Below, piece by piece: positions 10,741 through 22,765 of a stretch of 64,000 bases of DNA (positions within the stretch are counted from its first letter, which is position 1; each line of letters starts with the position of its first letter). The notes under the pieces were generated by a model. It was not told the DNA's origin and did not search any database. It saw only the letters and a program-made list of their open reading frames with translations. The stretch covers positions 31,939,098 through 32,003,097 of the forward strand of contig OY540812.1 of the NCBI GenBank assembly GCA_961205875.1. Reading direction: 5' to 3'. A program made the position numbers and the translations under genes. Source of the DNA: Sialis fuliginosa (taxonomy: Eukaryota; Arthropoda; Insecta; Megaloptera; Sialidae).

Positions 10741-11612
10741 CAGGGTGGGGTATTTAAAGTGTTACAGATTATTATCTCATAGCCATCGCATATTTGAAAA
10801 AAATGTTTCAACCAAAAAATGTTTGGTTGTGAGGGGGTAATCGAATATCAATATTTATTTGCTGTTTTACGTGGGCTTCAAGAATATTTGAAGGTCAACA
10901 TCATTTTTTTAAATAGGAACCTATAGTTTTTATTTAGTAATCTTATTCTACGTAAAAAAATACGAATCTTTCATTGAAAACTTTTTTTTTAACAACCTTA
11001 GCTTTCCAAGGTATCTAACAAAATAATTCGAGATTTTGAACTTTTAAGATTTTTTACTCAGAAACCATAAGCTTTAGAAAAAAAGTACAAGATACAAAAA
11101 ATGTTTATTTTGGTCAAATGAAACTTGGAGAATTATTCTAATTTTTTTTTAACATTTCGTATTTTTTTTTGTTTTTGCTAAAATAAAATAAATAGAAAAA
11201 GTTTTTAAATTTTTAAATTAATTCTCCAAGCTTTATTAAACCAAATTAAACATTTTTTGTGTCTTGTACTTTTTTCTAAAGTTTATGGTTTCTGAATAAA
11301 AAATTCTTGAAAGTTAAAAATCTCGAATTATTTTGTTAGATATCTTGGAAATCTTAGGCTGTTTAAAAAAAAGTTTTTAATAAAAGATTCATGTTTTTCA
11401 CGTAGAATAAGATAACTAAAAAAAACTATAGGTTCCTATTTAAAAAAATGATGTTGACCTTCAATTATCCTTGAAGGCCACGTTAAAACAGCAAATAAAT
11501 ATTGTCATTCGATTACCCCCTCACAACCAAACATTTTTTGGTAGAAATATTTTTTTCAAATATGCAATGGTTCTGAGATAATAATCTGTAACACTTTAAA
11601 TGCCCCACCCTG
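10741..11612. mobile_element. Fold-back element 1 (872 bp, arms about 430 bp, TA-flanked)
   Basis: The left arm starts CAGGGTGGGGTATTTAAAGT and the right arm ends with its near-exact complement (actttaaatgccccaccctg). TATA is outside both ends. Nearly the whole element is an imperfect palindrome centred near 11176: paired blocks include 'taggaacctatag' / 'ctataggttccta', and 'gtaatcgaata' / 'cattcgattac'. No coding capacity. It sits at the 3' end of an inverted family A copy. Confidence 0.8.
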
Positions 11613-11619
11613 TATAAAG

Positions 11620-12450
11620 CTCTCGTCTCTCTGTCTGTCCGTTAGTGACCTTATCACTCGACAACTACTTAACCGATTTACGCGGTTTCTTTTTTAATTC
11701 ATAGGTACATTCTCTGACCAGGTTATAGGCTATATTTTGTTACGTTAGGTAAGATAACAACTAAGCAGTGACGATAATAGTAAATCAAATCGGAAAAAAT
11801 TTTGCCGTCGGCGCGTTGTTTTGCAATACGCTGCCTAAACCGTTAAATATTGAACAAAATACTGTATTAAAGAATTGTGTAGAATCAAAAGATCTACAAT
11901 AAAGTCAGCGCACCATATGTCTCACTTTTATATTTAAGCCACAATGACTGCTTTTATATTACAAAGAAAACTTATAATATTTGGGTTCTGTTTACATGGA
12001 CTTATGACCTGCAAAACATTAATCCTTATCGAAATAAATGATTTCATCGTCATAAGTACTTAATGTAGATGTAATTTGCCCTTTACAGCATCCAATTTTG
12101 TCGTACAGTTTAGGAAATATCTTAAAATAAATTTATAAAGGTAACATATTAAATGTATGGTGTCGTGCCGCATCGAAGCGATGTACAAGACTGGATTCGC
12201 TTACGCTCGGTAGATATTCGGATTCCCTTGGCTGATCGTCTGAGTTTATTTTGTTTTCAATAATTAATATTTAAATTTAAACAGAACACAAATTATTTGT
12301 ACTTTTTTCTTCTGATTCATTTTTGTTAGGTAATTTAATATTATTACAATAATAACTAATCGTGTTTGTACTTAATTAATTCAACTATATTTTTCAAAAT
12401 CCTAAACAATAATTCCGTAGTATACGCGAGCGAAGCCGCGTAGACACTTC
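11620..12450 (-). repeat. Repeat family A (copy 2, inverted)
   Basis: Reverse complement of the 8625-9440 repeat: 'aaagctctcgtctctctgtc' at the left and 'gcgagcgaagccgcg' at the right, with 'cctgcaaaacattaatcctt' between. Confidence 0.65.
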
Positions 12451-14150
12451 TAGTCCTGTTATATATAACTCATGTATAAAAGAATACAGATGCTTATGTC
12501 ATCTTATCTGTACCAAAGTTTGTTGGATTATTAAAAAAACACGAAGCATAAGGTAACATAGATTCTTGCTCGTGAACTTAAAATCAAATTTGATTTAAAT
12601 AATGAAGTATCGCTATGCAAATTTCCGATAACCGTGAGAAAAGACTGTTCATATTTACTTTGAGAACGGAGTGTGATTTGCAATTTAAATAGAGTGTTCT
12701 TCAAATCTAACAAATTCAACCTATAAATATTGATGAGCTAATAATATAGAAAATAAATATTACAATATTCAAACAACGGTATATTGTATAATAATTTTAA
12801 TTACTACACCCGGTGGTGGGGGGGGTACCTTACTCCGGATGGGTTTATTAATCTAATAACTTGTACTGTAAATTTTTTTTGTGAGTCGAGTCTCGCATAT
12901 TAGTGTTCCACGCAGAAAAGTTTTTTTTAAATTATAGCAAAATTAAGTATCAATAATTTTAATAGTTCGTCTGTTAGAAAACAGATAACTCAAAATTGTT
13001 TGTTTGTTAAAGGTTTATAATAGTATAATATTTATTAATATCGCTATTATTTTAATTTTCATAAGCTCGACGAAAAAAATTATGATTAGTGTAACATATT
13101 TATTAATTATTATAGTACTTATTATTATATTATAATATAATTATCATAGCATCTGGTTGTAGCATCTCATTGTTTGAAATATTACGATTCTTTATTTTAT
13201 AACTTTTGTGTTGTAGTACTTATCATTTTGTAACCATATATATTTCCCTGTTAGTCGATGTCAAAACGTGTGAATTCAATTTTAATTCTTTGTACATAAC
13301 TTTCTGTATAGCTCAGATATTAATTAAAGTTACAATTTCACATTGATATGCCACAAAGAAGATAAATCAAAGTTGCCTTTGTAGCTTTTCTTTTAATTTT
13401 TCGAGAAATATTTTCCATTAGAGGCATGTTTCACTTTTTCCCAAATTAGAGGTTAAAAATGAAACACACTTTTTTTATTTTTAAAGTTCGTGTTGTATCG
13501 CACAGTTCAAATGACGTAAGTATTTAAAATGGTTATTTATAAGCGCATCTAGTAGAAAAAATTAAAGTATGAATTTGTATCGTTAACTGTCAAAAAATAT
13601 GAAAGATTTGTATTTTGTTTCACTTTTACCCCAGTTAACCCTACATACAAATATACTTAAATGAATGTAATATATGTAAGTTTGTTTGAGTATCACTGGT
13701 ATAGGTATCCGTCCATAACTATTTAGTACCTACGCCATTATTCACATCGAGGTTTCTACCCGCATCATTCGACCAACCGCTCGTTTCTTGGCGAAGATCT
13801 ATGGCCTGGATGTTTCTTAAAGAGTGCCTGCACAATATATAATGCAAGAATTCAACTTAAAATCTTAGCTCTAGGTGTAAGTTTGCTATAAAATAAGTGA
13901 TGTAGATTAGTTATATGTAACAAGAAGTAATGGTTTTGGAGCGGTTAAATAATTAAACCAGTTTTATTATATAGATAGTTTGGTGATATAGTACTCTAGA
14001 ACTATAATAGAAACTTCGAGATGATGTTAAAATATTTATTATATAGTCTAGTTTTACGTATTAAAATTTTAAATTGTTCCAATGAATACGTTAGTAGTTA
14101 TAGTCGTTTAAGTAAAATAGAAAAAAACAACATTTATTACCTATACTAAA
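12450..14150. other. No supported gene
   Basis: AT-rich intergenic sequence. A piece at 13090-13240 resembles the interior of family E ('atcatagcatct', 'gtagtacttatcattttgta'). No coding signal. Confidence 0.4.
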
Positions 14151-14860
14151 AACATATGCCAAATAAATGCATTGTGCTTCCGCGTGCTAAATTCATGAAA
14201 GGTAGTTAATTATTGAACAATTTAAATAAAAACCAATTAAGTGTTCAAATAAATTGCCATTTAATTTTTATACAATTTTACTAAAAAATATAGTTCGATA
14301 TTTTTCTTAAGACGCACCTGATTATTTTTTCGTTTTTTTATTTTTTGGCAATTTCAATCTAAATTTATGCAAATGTCAAAATGACATTTAAAACGTCAAA
14401 ATAACATTTAATATGTCAAAGTAAATAGCTATTTAAAATTAAAATTGAGATAAATCTTTGTAAAGGAATATTTTACAATAACTGTTGTAGATATATATTA
14501 TACATAATATATAGAAAATTGAATGTTCTACAAAAAAGAATCTATAAAAATTTTACGTAACATGTGTCAAATAAATATTTTGGGATGTCATCCCTCCTCC
14601 GTATGTACAATTTTGTAAAATAAGATCGTCCTTAAGCCAAACCCAATCATCCAACCAAGTTTAATAAATATCGGTTCAGTGATTCATAAGATGAGTGTGA
14701 CAAGGATTCAGGGGACAGACAGATACAGAACGAAAAGTGTTTGTTTTGACCTGAAACGGAAAGATCAAGTTAAAATTTTGAAATCAAAGAACAATTTTTT
14801 GTTATCATTTTAAAACGATCACAAAGCTTCTCGTATTTTGGATATTGTGAGGAAGAAAAA
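14150..14860 (+). repeat. Repeat family D (copy 1)
   Basis: Starts near 'tgtgcttccgcgtgctaaat' and carries 'cgtaacatgtgtc', 'ccaaccaagtttaataa', 'ggttcagtgattcat' and 'acggaaagat'. It ends 'gatattgtgaggaagaa'. In better copies the ends are an inverted pair (TGCTTCCTCG ... CGAGGAAGCA). Confidence 0.6.
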
Positions 14861-14938
14861 ATATATAAAAACGTTGGTGCGTATGTGTGTGTTCTCATCA
14901 GGCCTAAATCACTGGCTGTATCGAATGTGTATTTATGG

Positions 14939-15180
14939 TTTGGTGTAAATTTTTCGAAACACAATTTTTCGAATCACAATTTTTCGAATCACAAAAAGTC
15001 CAAATTGGCTCATATTCAGAATATAGGGGCTCTGCCCCTGGCTACTTTGCACCCCAAAACCGACATTTATAACATAATTCTTGATCGAAGCCGAAATTTA
15101 CAGTATAGTCTATGTCTATCTCTATCTGGCGCGTAGCCTCTGTCTCTGTCCAGCGCTGCGCTGGTGTGAGGTAAAAAAAA
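14939..15180 (+). repeat. Repeat family C with TTTTTCGAA minisatellite (copy 1)
   Basis: 'tttggtgtaaatttttcgaa' is followed by three 17-bp units of 'acacaatttttcgaatc' type. Then come a GC-richer stretch and 'cagcgctgcgctggtgtgag'. A second copy starts at 17961. The palindromic core TTCGAA recurs in every unit. Confidence 0.6.
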
Positions 15181-15214
15181 ACACGTAGTGGCTCAATAAA
15201 AAAAAACACCTGCC

Positions 15215-15360
15215 TAGTAAATACACAGTGCTTCCTCGTGCTAAATTCACCAAAGGTGATTAATTATTCAATTAATTTGACAATTTCAATCTAAATCTAA
15301 ATTTTGTGCAAATGTTAAAATGACATTTAAAACGTCAAAATGACATCTACTATATATAAT
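15215..15360 (+). repeat. Repeat family D (5' fragment, copy 2)
   Basis: 'cacagtgcttcctcgtgcta' plus 'aatgacatttaaaacgtcaaaa' match the 5' part of family D. The rest is missing. Confidence 0.55.
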
Positions 15361-16680
15361 GAAGTGCCCTGACTGACTGATAATCATTTTTTTGACCATT
15401 TCCACTCATCGGAGAAACTTGAAATTTGGTATATACATTCCTTGGGGGTAAAAAATAACAACTAGTGGGCCTTTTTTGAAAAAGTTTATAAATGGGGTGA
15501 CAAGGGGCCCCCAATTTTTCAAAAAAAAAGTTAGAATTTTTTTATTATTTTTTTTATATTCCTTGGGTGATATAATGTAAGGTTCAAATTTCAGATTTAA
15601 AAAAAATGAAAAAAAAAGGAAAAAAAAAGTTTTGATGTAAAAAAGTATCAAAACGAAAACCGATATTAGATTTTTTTAATTTTTTTTAAATACTTTGGTT
15701 AATTGGCAACCATGAACCCGTGTCTGATTTTTGTAAAAGATATGTTAAAGAGGAGAAAATAAACAAAATACGTTTACATATAATGCGCTTTAAGCATTTA
15801 CTAAATTAATTGCAAATGTCGTAACTATGGATACATTATATTTTATTGATTATTTTTAAAAATTTTAAATGTCAGTGGCCATTTAAAATTTTGAAGTGAA
15901 CAATAAAATATAACAAAAAAGAAATATAAAGAGCATAACGAACGAAAAAATATGCACAACTCTAATGTAATAAATAATTTAATTTTCATAAATAAATTTG
16001 ACAAAAAAATTGAAGACAAATAATTACAGCATTCGGACACAATTCGACCAACATTCGGCGATAGATATGTGTTCCCGGTACAAATAAAAATTAAGTAGGT
16101 ATATAATGACATTTTTTAAATCTTAAGTCATTGAATTATCAATATTTTTACTTTCATAGGTATAGGTATTTTATTATATTTATTTGTAATCATAAATATC
16201 AGAAGAATTTATATAATTTCAAATTAACATTGTAATTTTAAATGATATTATTTTAATTGTTGTTTGAAACTGTATATCTGTCATCTTTACCCAATGTACT
16301 AACCTAAAATGTACATTTACAAAATTAAAACAAGATGTTGATTTATTGCAAATTGTTACGAAAGCTTCATTCAATTGACAAGACCTATATTTGATTGTAA
16401 TTAATTAATTAATTGTACAAAGGGTGTACGAGTATCTACAAGAGCTAATAATGTATTTATATAGACACATTGATGAATTTTTGAAAGACACGAGCAGAAA
16501 AACCAAAAATGAAATTATTTTTAATATTCATAAAATGTTCAAATCATGTAAGTACATGATGTAATACAATACATGTACCAGAAGTCATAAAATAATTTTT
16601 TGTCGTTGTCATATCAGAAACAAATGTCATAATATGTATTTAGTATGCAATATATTTTCATACGACAAGAGCATCGTAAA
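15360..16680. other. No supported gene
   Basis: AT- and T-run-rich. A short GC patch near 15497-15510 (ggggtgacaaggggcccc). No recognised family. Confidence 0.4.
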
Positions 16681-16688
16681 CAAATATA

Positions 16689-16977
16689 CAGGTAATCCTC
16701 GACTTATAATTGTCTTTGTCTCTTTCTTACATGCACATATTACATAAATGAAACAAACAGTTCCGGGAATTTCCCAAAAATGTAATTTATTATTATTTAT
16801 GTAGATATTTTTGGGAACCCGCAACTGTTTGTTATGTATAGAAAATGCGATTCGCTTCACATCAAGGAAAACGTCCAAAGCAAAAATATGTACATATTGT
16901 ACGTGTTAACTTACAACTTATTCTATTTACGATCGATGTTTAGAAACCTATCTCGGTTGTAAGTCGAGGAATACCTG
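16689..16977. mobile_element. Tigger/pogo-like MITE (289 bp, TA-flanked)
   Basis: Left end CAGGTAATCCTCGACTTATA and right end inverted (taagtcgaggaatacctg), with TA at 16687-16688 and 16978-16979. CAGG...CTCGACTTA termini are typical of Tigger-type pogo elements. No transposase; a MITE. An inner inverted pair (acagttccgggaattt / ...gggaacccgcaactgt) is also visible. Confidence 0.75.
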
Positions 16978-17960
16978 TACTACGATATATAACGTATGTC
17001 TTATCAGTTTAAGCGTAAAAAATATCAAAGTTAATATTCAATGTTTTTAAATGCTGCGAGAAGTTCAAACATGCTTGACTGATTTAAATTTACTTTTTTC
17101 CTTATTTTATATATTACTTACAAAATAACCAAGACGTTCCATTAAAATTTCAGGATTTGTGAAGTGTTCTGTCGTAGGAAAAGTTTAGGAAGCACTGTTC
17201 TACATCATACTTCAATATCAACCAAATTGAGTTATTGAGGGTAAAAAATATATTGAAAAAACCTCATAGAGAAACCATATTTAGTTTGTGCAATAAAGTT
17301 TTAACAGGTACGATTTTTCTAAAATATCTTAAAATTAATAAAATTAAAATTGATAAAAGCCCAGCTCTAATGAATAAATAAGAAAGCACTCCGTCACAGC
17401 ACTATATTATTCCGTCGCGGGAAAGTACCTACCATATAGGCCAGTCAGGATCCACTCAGGGCTAGCTACGTCACTGGTTACGATACTATATTATTGTTGG
17501 TTACGATATTTCATAAAACAGATATCGGTGCTTAGAATACATTGTCTGGAGGAATACGATAAAAGTTTTAACAGATTTTTTAGCGGAAAAGAGAATTTTG
17601 TCGCTTATATATGAGATTTTTAGAATCGATAACTCAATTTCGCAAAAAGTGTATCTTACGATACTTTGCTTTGGAGGGGACGATATAGAAATAATTTAAC
17701 CAGGTATGTTATAATTTAGGTATATAAAAACATAGTACCTAGCCATGGAATACGGAATTTTATAATTTACGGTTTCAATATTTTATTTTATTAATTTAGG
17801 TTACTATGATTATGTCTCTTTAAAATATTTTGTCGAACAATTAAATGATTTTTGACACATATTAACAATTAAATATTTTGAAATGCCTATATTGATTGAA
17901 AATTTAAATATGAAGAAACATTTCACTTCTATGAAAGGTAAAATATCGAAATTAATTATT

Positions 17961-18045
17961 AGGTTTGGTGTAAATTTTTCGAAACACAATTTTTCGAATC
18001 ACAATTTTTTGAATCAAAATTCTTCGAATGAACAATTTTTCGAAA
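17961..18045 (+). repeat. TTTTTCGAA minisatellite, family C (copy 2)
   Basis: 'tttggtgtaaatttttcgaa' followed by four degenerate 17-bp units ending in 'tttttcgaaaaat'. The downstream GC part seen at 15000-15180 is absent. Confidence 0.6.
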
Positions 18046-18124
18046 AATTTAAGTTTTATTGTTCAAATTTTAATTAGTTAATAAAATATTAAGTAAAGTA
18101 ATATTTGGACATTTTACGATATCC

Positions 18125-19080
18125 ATACTAATATTATAAATGCGAAAGTGTGTTTGTCTGTCTGTTTTCTGTTTGTTACCTTTTCACGGCTAAACCGCTT
18201 TACCGATTTTGATGAAATTTGGCAGTGAGATAGCTTGCATCCCGAGGACGGACATAGGCTATTTCGTATCTTAAAAATTCAACCCCTAAGAAATTGCAAG
18301 GGGGTGGAAATTTTTTATTTTTTTTTAGTAATTATTATTTTACCCCCCGATACATATGAAGGGTTGTAAGTGGTTTTATTCGATCCGGCGGGAAAAATAC
18401 CACGGGGGCGTAGGTTTCAGGGGGCAAAACAACCCTCTATCTTGCATAGGAGCCGAGATATTTACGATTTTGTATAATGAAAGAAAACTAAAAATAAGAA
18501 AAATTTAATATTTTACCCCCTGTCACATATGAAGAGTTGTAATTGATTACATTCGATCTGGCGGGCAAAAATACTACGGAAGAGGGATTATTAGGGGGAC
18601 AAAACAACCCCTTATCTTACATAGGAGTCGCGACTTATATTATAAATGCGAAAGTGTATCTCTCAGTCTGTCTATTTGTTACCTGTTCACGACTAAACTG
18701 CTTTACCGATTTTGATGAAATTTGGCAGTGAGATAGCTTACATCCCGAGGACGGATTAAGGCTATTTCGTATCTCGAAAATTCAACCCCTAAGGAATTGC
18801 AAGGGAGAGGAAAATTTTTAATTTTTTTTAGTAATTAATATTTTACCCGTTACATATGAAGGGTTGTAAGTGGTTTTATTCGATCCAGCGGGAAAAATAC
18901 CACGGGGGCGGGGGTTTTAGGGCGGAAAAACCCCTCTATCTCGCATAGGAGCCGACACATTTACGATTTTGTATAATTAAAGAAAACTAAAAATAAGATA
19001 AATTTAATATTTTACCCCCTGTCACATATGAAGGGTTTCGAAATCCACGCGAGCGAAGTCGCGGGTAGCAGCTAGTTTAA
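18125..19080 (+). repeat. Repeat family B, tandem dimer
   Basis: The unit begins 'ataaatgcgaaagtgtgttt' at 18136 and again at about 18643, giving a period near 507 bp. Both units carry 'accgattttgatgaaatttg', 'catcccgaggacgga' and 'ttaccccctgtcacatatga'. The dimer ends 'cgcgagcgaagtcgcgggta' and 'gcagctagt'. This is a common insect interspersed repeat, possibly RTE/SINE-related. Other pieces are at 22620, 26545 and 42770-43615. Confidence 0.65.
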
Positions 19081-19099
19081 TATATTCAAGCAAATATCA

Positions 19100-19600
19100 A
19101 TTTAGAAAAACAAAACACGAATTTTTAAAATAAATTTAGGTAAATCTTTGTAAGGGAATATTTTACAACAAAATGTTGTAGACCCATATTATAGGAAATT
19201 TAATGCTCTACAAAAAATATTCTATAAAATTTTCACGTAACATGTGTCGTGCTTGAGATATCTTGAAAAAATAAATATTTTGAGGTGTCACCCCTCCCCC
19301 TTACACACGATTTTGATGGTTTTGAAATGGGACCGTCCTCAAGCCAGACCCAACCATCCGACCAAGTTTCAATAATATCGGTTCAGTAGTTCATGAGTTA
19401 TACGTGTGACAAGGTTTCAGGGGACAGACGGACACACACACGGACGGACGGACAGACAGACACGGAACGAAAAGTGTTTGTCTTGACGTGAAACGGAAAG
19501 ATAAATTTAAAATTTTGAAATCGGAAAACATTTTTTTGTCTCATTCTAAAACGATCACAAAGCTTCTTGTATCTTCGTAATTGCAAGGAAGCAATATTAC
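19100..19600 (+). repeat. Repeat family D (copy 3, 5'-truncated)
   Basis: Matches 51930-52440 over 'tattttacaacaaa...cgtaacatgtgtcg', 'cccctcccccttacacacga', 'cagacacggaacgaaaagtg' and the 3' end 'attgcaaggaagcaata'. Confidence 0.65.
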
Positions 19601-20939
19601 TCAGAGACCTTTCATAGCTAAGAAATGACACCTACACAGATAACTGGAAGAAGGATGAAGCTACATAACAAAAAAAATGACGAAAATCGGTTCAGCAAGA
19701 GTCGAGTCTATAAAAAAAAAGAAGAGTAAATGTAAAATATATTTACCTTTTATATAATAGTGTAGATATGTTAGTTACGCGGAAATAAATATTTTTACAA
19801 ATGGTCCCGGTGGGTGATGCTGGAGTTGAGATATTTATGAAAATGTGTATTTATGGTCTAATTTTTAAACAAATTATTTTTAGGCAGAACAATATTTGCC
19901 GGGTCAGCTAAAACAACAATTATAACTATCATACGTGACAGGGGGTGAAATATTAACTCCCGTACGAAGCCGGGACGGGTTCGCTAGTATAAATATAAAT
20001 CAATGAAAAATACATATATGAGTGTAACTACTCATTCAAATGAATTAAATTTTTAACACATACATGAAATAAATTATATTATAACACCACCCTGAAGTTT
20101 TTGTGATTCTTTGTTCCATAGTTCTATGTCCCCAAATATATGAGATTTTTTATGTACCCAATATACGAATATTAAACAAAATATACCAGACTTTACTTGC
20201 CGGACTATAACTAATAGTGTATTATTAATTGGAATGATTTAAAATTTTAATACGTAAAACTGGATTATATAAAGCATATTTAAAGATCACTGTGAGGTTT
20301 CTATGATTTATACTTCCTCATCAAACAAAGAGCGTATTTAATCCACTCAGTATGTAGAAATAATAATCAAATAATAATTATAACCGTGTATGTATTTTAA
20401 ATGATAAAAACAATTAGAGATATACACAGACGTATTTTATAATCAAGTGGTATGTGTAGGGAATAATCTCTATAATAAATTGAATGAATTATAGATAATC
20501 GATATGTTAAAATACTAATTAGTATTTGGTAGGCTAGTAAAAGGTAATAACATTTTCCACAGTTGATTAACGGGTAATCAAGCCGATGTTCATTATGTAT
20601 GAACCATTTACAGGATCCCAAAATATTTCATTTCCTGTTTGCGCGATTCCGTTTTTAATTATAACGGCATTTATTACTGGACGTTGTTCGGAGATCAATT
20701 ATTCGAATAATTTTGAACAATACACACAATTTTGTTAATTTCTAGAGTTTTATTAATAAAAAGGTAATTATATAGACCAGAAGTGTTCAAACTTTGTCGA
20801 CTCTCGGAACCCTTAGAACCATGAGGTTTTTTTGGCGAACCCTTTTTAGATTACATTAGATTAGATAGTGATTGATGAGAAGGGTTTAATACCTCTAACA
20901 CTGCAGCCTTTGGCTTATTGTATTCTTCATCAATTCACT

Positions 20940-21390
20940 CATTCAGTAAAAAGGTTTACCGTTCTTATCAGGTTTAGTAGCCTTTTCACCAAGTTTTCTC
21001 TTATTAGAGCTTCTCGATTGTTTGCTCCTGCTAGGAGTGCATTTCTCCATCGAGCAAGAGCTTCACATTCGAATATTATATGGGAGGCTGGTTTCGTCCT
21101 CTTCATTACACAGTCTGCAAATGGGTTCTTCATCATAGATTCCCATTGTTTGCATGTGTTTCCGTAGGTTACAGTGACCAGTTATCATTCCTGTCACTAG
21201 CCTAATTTGTTGTCTACTTAGTTGTAGTATTTCATCCGTTAGTTTTCTGGATGGTTCATTTACCATAGTTTTGCTATGTCTTTGACCTTCCACATTATTC
21301 CAGCGGTTTTTATGTTGTCTTTTTATCCAATCAGCTAGCCAACTGCGAATAGTGTTTTTGGTAATTCCAAATACTGGTTCAGAACCCTTA
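20940..21390 (-). pseudogene. Jockey/BS-type non-LTR retrotransposon ORF2, C-terminal remnant
   Basis: The minus strand reads SEPVFGITKNTIRSWLADWI, then RQHKNRWNNVEGQRHSKTMV, then LSRQQIRLVTGMITGHCNLR and MGIYDEEPICRLCNEEDET. After a one-base frameshift near 21090 it continues SHIIFECEALARWRNALLAG. This is the RNase-H-distal, Cys/His-rich tail (CxxC...H...C) of insect jockey-like ORF2 proteins. The endonuclease and reverse transcriptase are absent. 5' truncation is usual for these elements. Confidence 0.85.
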
Positions 21391-21524
21391 CACGCGCCCT
21401 TAAAAAATATATCTTAAAATAATATTCAAAGTAAATCAATGTTGATTATAGGTACTTCAAATAGAGACAATTTAAGACAATTAAAGTATTGTATGTAATA
21501 ATAATATGTACATATACAAGCTGT

Positions 21525-21800
21525 GCCCACGCGGCTTCGTTCGTGTGGACTACGGAAATATTGTTTAGGATTTTTGAAAAATATACTTGAATTAAGTACA
21601 AACATGATTAGTTATTATTGTATTATAATAATAACTAATTAACACCTAAATTACATAACAAAAACGAATCAGAACAAAAAGTACAAATACTTTTTTAAAT
21701 TTAAAAGTTAATTATTGAAAATAAAATAAACAACTGACGATCAAAAGACAACGGTCGAGCCAAGGGAGTTTGAATGGCGGCTGAGCGCATGAGAATCGTT
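21525..21800 (+). repeat. Repeat family A (copy 3, 5' part only)
   Basis: 'gctgtgcccacgcggcttcg' through 'gatcaaaagacaacggtcga' matches the first third of family A. It lies inside the hAT-type element. Confidence 0.6.
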
Positions 21801-22208
21801 AATTTTAAAACTAATTATGTAATTATATACAATCAAAAATTAAGACTGTTGCATTTAATAGGGTGAATAGCAAAATAGTCACTTTGGGGATTATTTAGAT
21901 AAATTTTTAACTGGAAAACTTAAGACCCAGGTCCAAACTTGGTGTAGTGAACTTGTAGATAACATTATGACACACCAAAATAATGATAAAAAATACTACA
22001 TATTATAGGTATATTTGGGGAAAAATGTCATTTTCATAAAAATTTTCAAAAAAATAAACATATTTTTTTACTTTGATGAGCAATAACTCTGAACTGGAAA
22101 CACGATGGTAATAACGCTAATACTGAAAAATACGTTAGTTAATTACCTATGAAACTGACTCATTGTGGTTGCTCTAGTTACGTTACTTTGGAAGTTATGA
22201 GATAATCT

Positions 22209-22436
22209 TTGTTTGTAAATACTACTCTGAAGGAAGTTTTTAAACATCCTGTAGCTCAGAGGGTGTTGAAGATTGACCCCCACCTTCCCGTAAAATTTTT
22301 TACTCACAATGAGCCAAGGAATCAGCTCTTAAAATATCTGTATCCCAAACCGGACCATCCTGTATATACTAAGGATTATGGATGTATCTTTATATTTTTA
22401 GTTAATAACAAGTCGACTAGTGTGAGTGCTTTATAA
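22209..22436 (+). other. 75-codon open frame of unknown nature inside the hAT-type element
   Basis: It reads ...VLKIDPHLPVKFFTHNEPRN... with a normal amino-acid mix, but no motif I recognise. The initiator is not an ATG. It may be a remnant of a transposase or captured sequence; coding status is unproven. Confidence 0.2.
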
Positions 22437-22619
22437 TTTTTTTTAAATTTTAATTTTGACTCACGAAACCCCCAGAGAGATACTGCGGAACACAGTTTGA
22501 AGACCACTGATATAGACCAAGAGAATAATTTAAATTAAGAAAATATAGGATGTTCCTATTTTTTTAATTTTTAAAATTTCAAGGGTTTTGTAGTTTTTAG
22601 TCTTTCGTGCAAAACGGAG

Positions 22620-22765
22620 CACTTATGAAAGGTCCGTCCGTCCGTCCGTCTCCTCTCCCCCTGCCAAATTTCATTAAAATCGGTTCAACGGTTTATCTGT
22701 GAAAAAGTAGCAAACCGACAGACAGGCAGACACTTTCGCATTTATAATATTAGTATGGAATATTG
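22620..22765 (-). repeat. Repeat family B fragment (inverted)
   Basis: 'ggtccgtccgtccgtccgtc', 'aaaatcggttcaacggttta' and 'cgcatttataatattagtat' mirror the 5' end of family B. Confidence 0.55.

Larger units (their letters stand above)
20778..22509. mobile_element. hAT-type element (1732 bp) with perfect 8-bp target duplication
   Basis: ATATAGAC occurs exactly at 20770-20777 and 22510-22517. Between them the ends are inverted and hAT-like: CAGAAGTGTTCAAACTTTG at the left and the complement of CAGTGGTCTTCAAACTGTG at the right. No hAT transposase was recognised. The interior contains a non-LTR tail (20940-21390) and a partial family A copy (about 21525-21800), so the element is composite or was later invaded. 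Confidence 0.8.

Noticed and set aside
14770-15136. Opposed open frames at the family D / family C junction
   Set aside because: They cross a boundary between two repeat families, so they cannot be one conserved gene.
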